From positions 1 through 28,728 of the IMG/VR virus record IMGVR_UViG_3300042545_000971: a stretch of 28,728 nucleotides of DNA; one strand, written 5' to 3'. The notes under the pieces were generated by a model. That model was given only the letters and a program-made list of their open reading frames with translations, made no database searches and was not told where the DNA came from. This DNA comes from a virus. The position numbers were made by a program, and so were the translations under genes. Below are positions 7,315 through 14,023 of this stretch, piece after piece. The stretch's first letter is position 1. Every line of letters starts with the position of its first letter.

Positions 7315-9273
7315 ATGGCTAATCATTACGTAATGGATTTTGAAACCATTTCTAATTGTTTTGTGGGATGCTTTATTCATTATAAAGAAAATACAGAACA
7401 TACATTCGTTGTACATAAATTAAGAAATGATTTTGAAAAACTTCTTGAATTTCTAGAAAACAATGCTAAGAATAATGAATGGCATATTTCATATAATGGA
7501 ATAGCATTTGATTCTCAAATTACACATTACATCTTAGAAAATAAAGATAAATTATTAAAACACAGTGGAGAAGTAATAGCTAGATTGTTATATGCTTATG
7601 CTCAAAAAACTATTATAAAACAGGATAAAAAAGAATTTAGTGATTATCCATCATGGAAAATGAAAATTAAACAAATTGATTTATTTAAAATGAACCATTG
7701 GGATAACATGGCAAAGTTAAGTTCATTAAAATGGATTCAATATAGTATGGATTGGAAGAATGTTTTAGAAATGCCTATACATCACACTACAGAAATTACT
7801 ACATTAGAAGAAATAGTAATGATAATAGAATACTGTTTAAATGATGTTGAATCTACAAAAAAAATAATGGAACTATGTAAAAATCAAATAAATCTTAGAA
7901 AAACTATAGGTAATAAATATAATATAGATTGTTATAATTATTCAAATACTAAAATAGGAAGCGAATTATTATTTAAATTATATTGTGAAAAAACAAATAA
8001 AGATTCTAAAACTGTTAAAACATCTAGAACAATAAGAAATGAAATAATTGTTAAAAATATTTTATTTAATTATATTGAATTTAAAAGTAATGTTTTTACA
8101 GATTTTTTAAATAAAGTTAAAAATAGTATAATTAAAAATACCAAAGGTGATTTTTCTCATGTAGTTAATTTTAAAAATTATAATTTTATATACGGTACCG
8201 GTGGAATTCATCAGTGCATTAGTCCTGGTATTTATGAAACAGATGATAATTTTATAATTAAAGATTTAGATGTTGCATCACTATATCCTAGTATAGCTAT
8301 TGTAAATAACATGTATCCTGCTCATTTAGGAGTTGAATTTTATAATGTTTACAAAGAAGATATTGTGGATGTTAGATTAGCAGAAAAAGCTAAAAAAGAT
8401 AAAGGTGATAAAGCAATAGTTGAAGGATTTAAAGAAGCTGCTAATGCTTCTTATGGTAATTCTAATAGTGAACATTCTTGGTTATTTGATAGTTCTTATA
8501 CAATGCAAACAACAATTAATGGTCAATTATTATTAACCATGTTAGTTGAAGAATTGTTATTAGAATTTCCTGATGCAATTTTATTGCAAACTAATACAGA
8601 TGGAGCAACTTTAAAATTTAAAAAATCTGATGAAGAAAAATATTATAAAATTTGTAAAGCTTGGGAAAATAAAACACAATTAATTCTTGAATATGCTGAT
8701 TATAAAAAAATGATAATAAGGGATGTTAATAATTATATTGGAATTTATACAAATGGTAAAGCAAAATGTAAAGGTAGTTTTGAATGGGAAGATTTGCAAA
8801 ATTGTAAACCTACTCATTTGCACAAAAACAAAAGTTTTCTTGTTATACCAAAAGCTATATATGAATTTTATGTAAATGGAACTAAACCTGAAGATTATCT
8901 TAAAACAAACAGTAATATTTTTGATTATTGTGGTGCTGTAAAAGCTAAAGGTGATTGGAATTTTAAACTTACAGAAATAGTTCAAAATGATAATAATGAA
9001 AGTGTAATTAAAGATACAAAGCTTCAAAAATTAAATAGGTATTACATATCAAAAACTGGTCATAAAATTATAAAATATAATCCAGATGGTAGAGAAATAC
9101 AAACTGAAGCCGGTAAATGGAGACAAACACTTTGTAATAACATGGGTACAATAGATTCAGACATTAATAATCTAGATATTAATTATGAATACTATTTAGA
9201 AAGGATATATAAAGAAATAGAAACTATTAGTTCAATTAATAAACATGGTTATGTACAAGGAACATTATTTTAA
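7315..9273 (+). CDS. Family B DNA polymerase with 3'-5' exonuclease
   Basis: The replicative polymerase of the phage, 652 residues. The proofreading exonuclease motifs are all present: MDFETI (Exo I, acidic residues at about 8 and 10), NGIAFD at 61-66 (Exo II) and YCLNDVE near 173 (Exo III). The palm motifs follow: DLDVASLYPS near 316-325 (motif A), KEAANASYGN near 374-383 (motif B, KxxxNSxYG type) and TNTDGA near 426-431 (motif C, with Asn for the first Asp of the usual DTD). The protein is short for the family and only about 50 residues separate motifs A and B, so a TPR2-type insertion of protein-primed polymerases is not obvious. Starts at ATG 7315 after a 31-base gap. Confidence 0.92.
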   Translation: MANHYVMDFETISNCFVGCFIHYKENTEHTFVVHKLRNDFEKLLEFLENNAKNNEWHISYNGIAFDSQITHYILENKDKLLKHSGEVIARLLYAYAQKTIIKQDKKEFSDYPSWKMKIKQIDLFKMNHWDNMAKLSSLKWIQYSMDWKNVLEMPIHHTTEITTLEEIVMIIEYCLNDVESTKKIMELCKNQINLRKTIGNKYNIDCYNYSNTKIGSELLFKLYCEKTNKDSKTVKTSRTIRNEIIVKNILFNYIEFKSNVFTDFLNKVKNSIIKNTKGDFSHVVNFKNYNFIYGTGGIHQCISPGIYETDDNFIIKDLDVASLYPSIAIVNNMYPAHLGVEFYNVYKEDIVDVRLAEKAKKDKGDKAIVEGFKEAANASYGNSNSEHSWLFDSSYTMQTTINGQLLLTMLVEELLLEFPDAILLQTNTDGATLKFKKSDEEKYYKICKAWENKTQLILEYADYKKMIIRDVNNYIGIYTNGKAKCKGSFEWEDLQNCKPTHLHKNKSFLVIPKAIYEFYVNGTKPEDYLKTNSNIFDYCGAVKAKGDWNFKLTEIVQNDNNESVIKDTKLQKLNRYYISKTGHKIIKYNPDGREIQTEAGKWRQTLCNNMGTIDSDINNLDINYEYYLERIYKEIETISSINKHGYVQGTLF

Positions 9274-9284
9274 ATAAAATAAAA

Positions 9285-9635
9285 ATGAAAAAAGACAAAT
9301 GTTCATCCACAGGGAAAGTTATATTTGTTGATAAAAAAAATGCAGATAATGCAATAGAAGTCTTAAAGTTAATTAAAAGTCAAAATAACAAAATATTTAG
9401 AAATAATAAAAAGACTAAAGACAAAATTTCACAGTCTAGAAGTTATTTTTGTATTCATTGTAAAGGATACCATTTAACTTCTATGACTAGTGAAAATAAT
9501 TATAAACAAAAACAGGAAACACAAAAAGATATAGATAGAAAGAATTTTTTAAAGAATTTTGATATTAAAAAATGGAAATCTGATTCATTACCTTTTGAAT
9601 CAGGTCATATACCACCACCAAAAACAAAAAAATAA
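9285..9635 (+). CDS. Small Zn-finger-like protein (116 residues)
   Basis: A small very basic protein. The notable segment is YFCIHCKGYHLTS (about residues 54-66), the same shape as the 'YxCxxCxxWHLTS' motif seen in many short phage and bacterial proteins that carry a partial zinc finger. An N-terminal CSSTGKVIF adds one more Cys, so one metal site of Cys, Cys, Cys/His is possible. The rest is Lys-rich and probably unstructured. It lies 11 bases after the polymerase and might be a DNA-binding accessory; no function is known. Confidence 0.68.
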   Translation: MKKDKCSSTGKVIFVDKKNADNAIEVLKLIKSQNNKIFRNNKKTKDKISQSRSYFCIHCKGYHLTSMTSENNYKQKQETQKDIDRKNFLKNFDIKKWKSDSLPFESGHIPPPKTKK

Positions 9636-9637
9636 AA

Positions 9638-9967
9638 ATGGATAACGCAACACTTTGTATAAAAACTGTATTAACATCATTATCAATAGCTGAAAAATAT
9701 TTAGATCAATTTATTATAGAAACAAAACCTGTAATGGATACTAAAAAATTTTTAAATTTTGAATTAAAAAAGATACAATCTATAACAAAAGATATTAATA
9801 TTGTAGCAGGTCCACAAAATTCTAAAATTATTAATGATGAAATATTAAATAATTGGGATACCTTAGCAGTAAATAATGTATTGCAAATGATGGTTATGAT
9901 GGATGATAAGAAAAGATTAGAACTTGAAAATTTTGCAGAAGAATTATTAAATAAAAAAATTAATTAA
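9638..9967 (+). CDS. Hypothetical helical protein (109 residues)
   Basis: Not recognised. The sequence is mostly amphipathic helix, starting MDNATLCIKTVLTSLSIAEK and ending with ENFAEELLNKKIN; a helical bundle is likely. It begins two bases after the upstream stop and ends two bases before the ATG of the broken dNMP kinase stub at 9970, which shows that the kinase originally followed it directly. Confidence 0.7.
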   Translation: MDNATLCIKTVLTSLSIAEKYLDQFIIETKPVMDTKKFLNFELKKIQSITKDINIVAGPQNSKIINDEILNNWDTLAVNNVLQMMVMMDDKKRLELENFAEELLNKKIN

Positions 9968-9969
9968 AT

Positions 9970-10020
9970 ATGGCAATCATTGGCATTTCTGGTAAAATAG
10001 GTTCTGGAATTTGTATATAA
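9970..10020 (+). pseudogene. 5' stub of the original dNMP kinase gene, cut by the endonuclease insertion
   Basis: Sixteen codons reading MAIIGISGKIGSG followed by ICI and a TAA stop at 10018-10020. The first 13 residues match the start of the complete kinase downstream (MAILALAGKISSG), and the break comes exactly before the codon for the catalytic Walker A lysine. The stub follows the previous gene by two bases, as expected for the original gene start. The added ICI codons belong to the inserted sequence. Confidence 0.8.
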
Positions 10021-10782
10021 CAAAAAGATAATGTATATTTGTATTATGAAAACATATATTTATACATTATCTCATCCTATTACTAATGAAGTAAGGTATG
10101 TAGGTAAAACAGTAAATCCTAAACAAAGAAAACATAACCATAGTAATATTGCCAGAGATAAAGGAACTCATAAAAGAAACTGGATTAATTCATTAAAAAT
10201 TCAAAATTTAAAACCTAATTTTGAAATAATTGATGAAATAGATTCTGATTGGAAATTTTGGGAAAAATATTGGATTTCTCAATTTAAAGTTTGGGGATTT
10301 AGTCTTTGTAATTATACACTTGGAGGAGACGGTTTAGAAACAAGTAATCAAACATCTTTTAAAAAAGGTCAGATTCCTTGGAATAAAGGAAAAGGTAATA
10401 TGAAAACTTGCATTATTTGTAAAAATCAATTTACTTCATGCAAAAGTGCTAAAAAACTTACTTGTTCTAAATTTTGTGAAAAAGAATATAGAAAAAAAAA
10501 CCAAAGTAATACTACTTTTAAACCAGGATTTATTCCTTGGAACAAAGGAAAAACAGGGTACTCTACCACTAAAAAAGGACAAAAAGTATCAGATGCTACT
10601 AAAGAAAAACTACGAACCATAGCCATTGGCAACACTTATAGGCGTAAACAAGTAAAACAATATACAAAAAATATGAAACTTTTAAACACTTTTGAGTCTG
10701 TTACTCAAGCAAAACAATTAACAGGAATAAAAGCTATTGGTAACGTGCTTACAGGTAGATGTAAAACAGCAGGAGGATTTAT
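10009..10782 (+). mobile_element. Homing endonuclease insertion within the dNMP kinase gene
   Basis: The inserted stretch begins at about 10009, right after the Gly13 codon of the kinase stub, and contains a promoter and a GIY-YIG endonuclease gene. Its right border lies at or a little beyond the new kinase ATG at 10783, since the replacement kinase start (to about 10821) is probably part of what was brought in. No group I intron core, splice-like exon junction or terminal repeats could be seen, so this looks like a free-standing endonuclease gene that carries its own replacement 5' end for the target. Confidence 0.7.
10010..10041 (+). promoter_or_regulatory. Bacteroides-type promoter for the homing endonuclease
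   Basis: TTTG at 10010-10013, 20 bases, then TATATTTG at 10034-10041. The first box begins one base after the insertion point, so the insertion brings its own promoter. Transcription should begin around 10045-10048, on or next to ATG 10046, so the message would be leaderless or nearly so. The same TATATTTG box is used at 6511-6518. Confidence 0.7.
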
Positions 10783-10795
10783 ATGGCAATTTTAG
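10046..10795 (+). CDS. GIY-YIG homing endonuclease with NUMOD3 and NUMOD1 DNA-binding modules
   Basis: A 249-residue modular nuclease. The GIY-YIG domain opens YIYTLSHP (residues 4-11), followed by VRYVGKT at 16-22, a catalytic-type Arg near residue 28, and WEKYWI with the metal-binding Glu near residue 74. A first NUMOD3 repeat is FKKGQIPWNKGK (about 105-116), then a CxxC...CxxxC zinc-like knuckle (about 123-150), a second NUMOD3 repeat FKPGFIPWNKGK (about 158-169), and a C-terminal NUMOD1 module ending GGFIWQF. I prefer ATG 10046 to the upstream ATG 10031, which lies inside the promoter box. It inserts in, and presumably cuts, the dNMP kinase Walker A codons; its stop overlaps the new kinase start. 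Confidence 0.88.
   Translation: MKTYIYTLSHPITNEVRYVGKTVNPKQRKHNHSNIARDKGTHKRNWINSLKIQNLKPNFEIIDEIDSDWKFWEKYWISQFKVWGFSLCNYTLGGDGLETSNQTSFKKGQIPWNKGKGNMKTCIICKNQFTSCKSAKKLTCSKFCEKEYRKKNQSNTTFKPGFIPWNKGKTGYSTTKKGQKVSDATKEKLRTIAIGNTYRRKQVKQYTKNMKLLNTFESVTQAKQLTGIKAIGNVLTGRCKTAGGFIWQF
10771..10785 (+). promoter_or_regulatory. Strong Shine-Dalgarno that decides the kinase start
   Basis: AGGAGG at 10771-10776, six bases, then ATG 10783-10785. No other start I inspected has such a ribosome site; most are preceded only by A-rich sequence. The motif lies in the codons for the endonuclease tail (Ala-Gly-Gly-Phe-Ile-Trp). Confidence 0.75.
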
Positions 10796-11448
10796 CGTTG
10801 GCGGGAAAAATTTCATCAGGAAAAGATACTGTAGCCGACATTATAAAAAAAATTGATGCAGAAAGTGATTGGAAAATTAAAAAGTTTGCATCAAAACTTA
10901 AAGAAATAGCAACTATCCTTACAAGAATTCCTTCAGAAATGTTTGAGAATCAAGACTTTAAGAAAACATATTTAGGAAATGAATGGGATTTAACTAAAAA
11001 AACAGATCACACTCTTATTGAAAATGGTAAAGCTGCTAGTGAATATGTTAAAAGTAAAATGACTGTAAGAGATTTATTACAAAAAATTGGAACTGAAGCT
11101 ATGAGAAATGGTTTACATCCTGATACATGGGTGAATGCTTTGTTTGCTGATTATAAACCTGTTGTAAAAGAATGGGATGAGTTAGGTAATGACACTCTTG
11201 TTCAATATCCTAATTGGATTATTACAGACATGAGGTTTCCTAATGAAATGCAAGCTGTAAAAGCTAATGGTGGCATTACTATTAGAGTAGTTAGACCATC
11301 TGATAAAGAAATACCTTTAGATTTGCATCCAAGTGAAACAGCTTTAGATGATGCAGAATTTGATTATGAAATTATTAATGATGGTACAATAGAAGATTTA
11401 AAAGAAAAAGTAGAAGGAATAATACTTCATATCAATTTAAATAAATAA
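10783..11448 (+). CDS. Deoxynucleoside monophosphate kinase (T4 gp1-like)
   Basis: A 221-residue kinase that would phosphorylate dNMPs to dNDPs for phage DNA synthesis. Walker A is GKISSGKDT at residues 8-16 with the catalytic Lys14. Family features follow: TVRDLLQKIGTEAMRNGLHP, WIITDMRFPNEMQAV (the 'DxRFPNE' motif) and LHPSETALDD near the end (lid/base region). Its first 12 bases overlap the endonuclease stop in another frame. The first 13 residues match those of the broken stub at 9970, but the DNA is only about 24 of 39 bases identical, so the start was replaced rather than simply duplicated. The product looks intact and active. Confidence 0.88.
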   Translation: MAILALAGKISSGKDTVADIIKKIDAESDWKIKKFASKLKEIATILTRIPSEMFENQDFKKTYLGNEWDLTKKTDHTLIENGKAASEYVKSKMTVRDLLQKIGTEAMRNGLHPDTWVNALFADYKPVVKEWDELGNDTLVQYPNWIITDMRFPNEMQAVKANGGITIRVVRPSDKEIPLDLHPSETALDDAEFDYEIINDGTIEDLKEKVEGIILHINLNK

Positions 11449-11449
11449 A

Positions 11450-11716
11450 ATGTTAGAATTTTCAAAACCAATACCTGTTGTAGTAGAAGATAATAAAGAC
11501 GGTTATGCTTTATATGTATCTGATTCAGGAATGCTAGAAAATGATGTTTGGTGTGTTGTCTTATGTGACGGTGGTCATGTAAGACATTACACATCTGATC
11601 AAATTAAAATATATGTAAATAGAACATTTAATATTATTAAAAAATCAAAACCAGTAGTAAATGAAAAAGGTGTACTTAGCAATCCCCTATACCAACCTCC
11701 AGGAGATAAGTTATAA
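11450..11716 (+). CDS. Small hypothetical protein (88 residues)
   Basis: An unrecognised beta-rich small protein. The centre reads WCVVLCDGGHVRHYTSDQIK, followed by NRTFNI, a pattern like small phage SH3-like barrels ('VxLxDGGxVRHxxxDQI'). The C-terminal 18 residues (NEKGVLSNPLYQPPGDKL) lie in a 56-base overlap with the next gene and are less regular, as expected for dual coding. It starts one base after the kinase stop, so it is translated from the same transcript. Confidence 0.68.
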   Translation: MLEFSKPIPVVVEDNKDGYALYVSDSGMLENDVWCVVLCDGGHVRHYTSDQIKIYVNRTFNIIKKSKPVVNEKGVLSNPLYQPPGDKL

Positions 11717-12029
11717 AGCAGCTAATGAAGTGGCTGCTATGCTTATTGCACAAAAGATTTGTGTGTTTTCTCCCATATCTCACTCTCATCCTGTATGGAA
11801 AGCAGGAATAGGAATTGTAGAGCATAGTTGGGAAGTTTGGATGGAACAAGACAAAGAATTTGTACAATGGTGCGATGAAGTGTGGGTAATTGAGTTAATT
11901 AATCATGATGGACTTGGTTTAATTTTTAAATCAAAAGGTGTGCAACAAGAAATAATGTGGGCTGAAGAGTTTAATAAACCTTATAAATTAATTAAATACA
12001 ATACAAAAACAAAACAATTAGAATTATGA
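11661..12029 (+). CDS. DUF1937/nucleoside deoxyribosyltransferase-like protein
   Basis: A 122-residue protein with the start typical of the deoxyribosyltransferase-like fold: MKKVYLAIPYT, then a helix with AANEVAAMLIA, VFSPISHSHP at about residues 35-44 and DEVWVIEL near 72-79. DUF1937/DUF4406 phage proteins of this size share the pattern and are thought to act on nucleotides or nucleosides. Its ATG lies 56 bases inside the previous gene; the N-terminus is so family-like that this long overlap is real. Its stop overlaps the dCTP deaminase start (ATGA). The flanking kinase and deaminase support a nucleotide role. Confidence 0.75.
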   Translation: MKKVYLAIPYTNLQEISYKAANEVAAMLIAQKICVFSPISHSHPVWKAGIGIVEHSWEVWMEQDKEFVQWCDEVWVIELINHDGLGLIFKSKGVQQEIMWAEEFNKPYKLIKYNTKTKQLEL

Positions 12030-12577
12030 TTTTATCAGACAAAAAGATTTTAGAAGAATTTGAAAAAGGTAATATTATTATTCATCCATTTGAGATGAAA
12101 TATTTAAATCCGGTATCTGTAGATCTTACATTAAATCCAGAATTTAAAATTTATAAAAAAGGTGTATTAGATGTACGTAAACCTAATGAAACAGAATCAT
12201 TTACTATTCCTGAAGAGGGATATGTATTAGAACCTGGTGATGTATATCTATATGCTTGTAATGAGCGTATTGGTGTAAAAAGTAATATAAGAGCAAAAGT
12301 AGAAGGTAAGTCTTCACTTGGTAGACTTGGGCTATTTGTACACGTTACAGCAGGTTTTATTGACCCTGGCTTTGAAGGAAGTCTTGTACTTGAACTTGTA
12401 GCTACGAGACCTATTAGAATCTATCCTAATATGAAGATATGCCAAATTGAATTTGCTTATGTAAATGGTGATATTATTCAAACATATGATAAGAAAGCTG
12501 GAAGCAAATATATGAATCAAACTGGTGTTCAAGAATCAAAATATTATCTTAATGAAAATAATACACCAAAAAACTAA
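12026..12577 (+). CDS. dcd: dCTP deaminase
   Basis: A 183-residue deaminase of the Dcd/dUTPase trimeric fold, converting dCTP to dUTP on the way to dTTP. The signature is plain: VEGKSSLGRLGLFVHVTAGF (about residues 91-110, with the catalytic-type Ser and Arg), then IDPGFEGSLVLELV, whose final Glu matches the general-base Glu of Dcd, and IYPNMKICQIEF. A true dUTPase would carry GVID-type residues instead. The C-terminal YMNQTGVQESKYYLN matches the lid. Its ATG overlaps the TGA of the upstream gene, and its stop overlaps the next start, so the three are coupled. Confidence 0.9.
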   Translation: MILSDKKILEEFEKGNIIIHPFEMKYLNPVSVDLTLNPEFKIYKKGVLDVRKPNETESFTIPEEGYVLEPGDVYLYACNERIGVKSNIRAKVEGKSSLGRLGLFVHVTAGFIDPGFEGSLVLELVATRPIRIYPNMKICQIEFAYVNGDIIQTYDKKAGSKYMNQTGVQESKYYLNENNTPKN

Positions 12578-13403
12578 AACCTTAACAACAAGAGATAATG
12601 GGAGGAGTAGCGATGCTATTTCTCCCAATTTTATTTACGGCTGCAACGGGGGATGTCTTTCATCATATTGTTATGTTGCTAGATATAACAATGACAGAGT
12701 GTATATAAATGAGAATAGAGCAGATATATTTAACAGTATAGATAACTGGGTGAGTAAACAACCTAATGTTAAAACCCCTAATCAAATAGATGATAAGTAT
12801 TATACAATAGATATAGGATGTAGTACAGATGTTCCTTTAATGAGAAAACAATATGATTGGCAAAAAGTATTTGACTACTTTAATAATCATCCTAAACTTA
12901 AATCAACATTTGCCACTAAATATCCAACAAAATTTAAACCTGAAGAGTATAGTTTAAATCCAGATAAACATAGGATTAGAGTAAGTTTAATGCCTCAGAA
13001 ATATTCTGATATACTAGAACCTAAAACTGATTTTATATCTGAACGCATACAATCTATCCCTAGATTACAAAAATATATGGAAGTGCATATAAATTATAGT
13101 CCTATTATTTATAAAGAAGGATGGTTAGATGAATACAAAAAACTATTTGAAGAAGTTAAAAGTGCTAGTATAGATGTTAAATGTGAATGTATCTTTTTGA
13201 CACACAATAAGTTACAGCATGAAAGGAATTCAGAAGAAGTAAGAGAGCTTCTATGGAATCCTGATATACAAGAAACTAAAGACTCTCAATATGCTGCTGA
13301 CAACATTAGATATAGGTGGCAACTTAAAAACAAAATGATAGAACAATTTAAGGAACTATACAGTGAGTATTTTCCTATTAATAACATTAGATATATATTT
13401 TAA
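12552..13403 (+). CDS. Radical-SAM protein, spore photoproduct lyase-like
   Basis: A 283-residue protein with a radical S-adenosylmethionine cluster site, SPNFIYGCNGGCLSSYCYVA (residues 24-43); the cysteines are 31, 35 and 40, so the spacing is Cx3Cx4C rather than the common Cx3Cx2C. The following Tyr and the lengths resemble phage and bacterial proteins annotated as spore photoproduct lyase-like (SplB) or rSAM repair enzymes. A His/Lys/Arg-rich middle and LMPQKYSDILEPKTDFISER region could handle SAM or DNA. It may repair a DNA lesion or modify a nucleotide; the exact reaction is unknown. The ATG at 12552 lies in the dCTP deaminase 3' end. Confidence 0.75.
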   Translation: MKIIHQKTKTLTTRDNGRSSDAISPNFIYGCNGGCLSSYCYVARYNNDRVYINENRADIFNSIDNWVSKQPNVKTPNQIDDKYYTIDIGCSTDVPLMRKQYDWQKVFDYFNNHPKLKSTFATKYPTKFKPEEYSLNPDKHRIRVSLMPQKYSDILEPKTDFISERIQSIPRLQKYMEVHINYSPIIYKEGWLDEYKKLFEEVKSASIDVKCECIFLTHNKLQHERNSEEVRELLWNPDIQETKDSQYAADNIRYRWQLKNKMIEQFKELYSEYFPINNIRYIF

Positions 13404-13404
13404 C

Positions 13405-13842
13405 ATGAAAAAGAAAAGCGCACTTTATTTAGACGACCAGCGAACCCCAACTGTTGATCCTCCTACAGGATATAATCCTTGGTATATAGTAAGAAACTAT
13501 GATGAGTTTAAAGAATGGATAAACAAACATGGTATGCCAGACTATGTATCTTTTGACCATGACTTGGCAGATGAACATATGCAAGACTATTATAAATATC
13601 AGTTTAATGGTATTGCTGCTATAAACTATAACGACTTTAAAGAAAAAACCGGATTAGATTGTGCTAAATACATGATTGAGTATGCAATGAACAATAATAT
13701 TAATCTACCTAATCTAGTGGGGGTACACAGTCATAATCCACTAGGAGCTTTGAATATACAAAATCTTGTTAACAGCTATAAAAAACACTTAGACCAAGAT
13801 GAGAATGCGTATATTGCAAAGATTCCTTTTAAAATTAAATAA
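13405..13842 (+). CDS. Cyclic-phosphate-processing receiver-domain protein (cREC)
   Basis: A 145-residue protein with a receiver-like fold. ALYLDDQRTP at residues 6-15 holds the acidic pair, YVSFDHDLAD near 47-56 holds the second conserved acidic/His patch, and GVHSHNPLGALNI near 105-117 closes the fold. This is the pattern of the cREC family predicted to process cyclic phosphates at RNA ends, often near RNA ligases. I start it at ATG 13405, one base after the rSAM stop. It may help repair RNA cut by host defence nucleases; this is inference. Confidence 0.8.
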   Translation: MKKKSALYLDDQRTPTVDPPTGYNPWYIVRNYDEFKEWINKHGMPDYVSFDHDLADEHMQDYYKYQFNGIAAINYNDFKEKTGLDCAKYMIEYAMNNNINLPNLVGVHSHNPLGALNIQNLVNSYKKHLDQDENAYIAKIPFKIK

Positions 13843-13852
13843 AATAATAAAT

Positions 13853-14008
13853 ATGCATTATCAAATAACAATTACAATGTTTGACAAAAGAAAAACAATC
13901 TTAGGTTTATCTTATATATATAATGTTGAAGAAAATGTCCATATAATAGAAACTGGTTTTATTTTTGGATATATTATAATTGCTTTAAATAAAAAAGAGA
14001 AGGAATAA
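13853..14008 (+). CDS. Small hypothetical protein (51 residues)
   Basis: A short gene from ATG 13853 (MHYQITITMFDKRK) to a TAA that lies in the loop of the terminator hairpin at 13991-14022. It has a hydrophobic stretch, GFIFGYIIIALN, before a KKEKE tail, so a small membrane-associated peptide is possible but the segment is short. The frame is open further left only inside the upstream gene. No family is recognised. Confidence 0.5.
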   Translation: MHYQITITMFDKRKTILGLSYIYNVEENVHIIETGFIFGYIIIALNKKEKE

Positions 14009-14022
14009 CCTTCTCTTTTTTT
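13991..14022. terminator. Bidirectional terminator between convergent modules
   Basis: A 13-bp perfect stem (13991-14003 with 14009-14021, core GAGAAGG/CCTTCTC) around the loop AATAA, with A runs on one side and T runs on the other, so it works in both directions. It separates the + strand replication genes from the - strand giant genes; the last + stop is in its loop and the - stop lies just beyond, at 14024-14026. Confidence 0.9.
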
Positions 14023-14023
14023 A

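Noticed and set aside
10031-10045. Upstream ATG 10031 as the endonuclease start
   Set aside because: It lies within the promoter's downstream box and would be outside the expected transcript; ATG 10046 begins right at the GIY-YIG domain.
10009-10821. Group I intron carrying the endonuclease in the dNMP kinase gene
   Set aside because: The sequence after the endonuclease encodes the whole kinase N-terminus again with its own SD and ATG, so splicing is not needed. I also saw no intron core pairing or free intron end.
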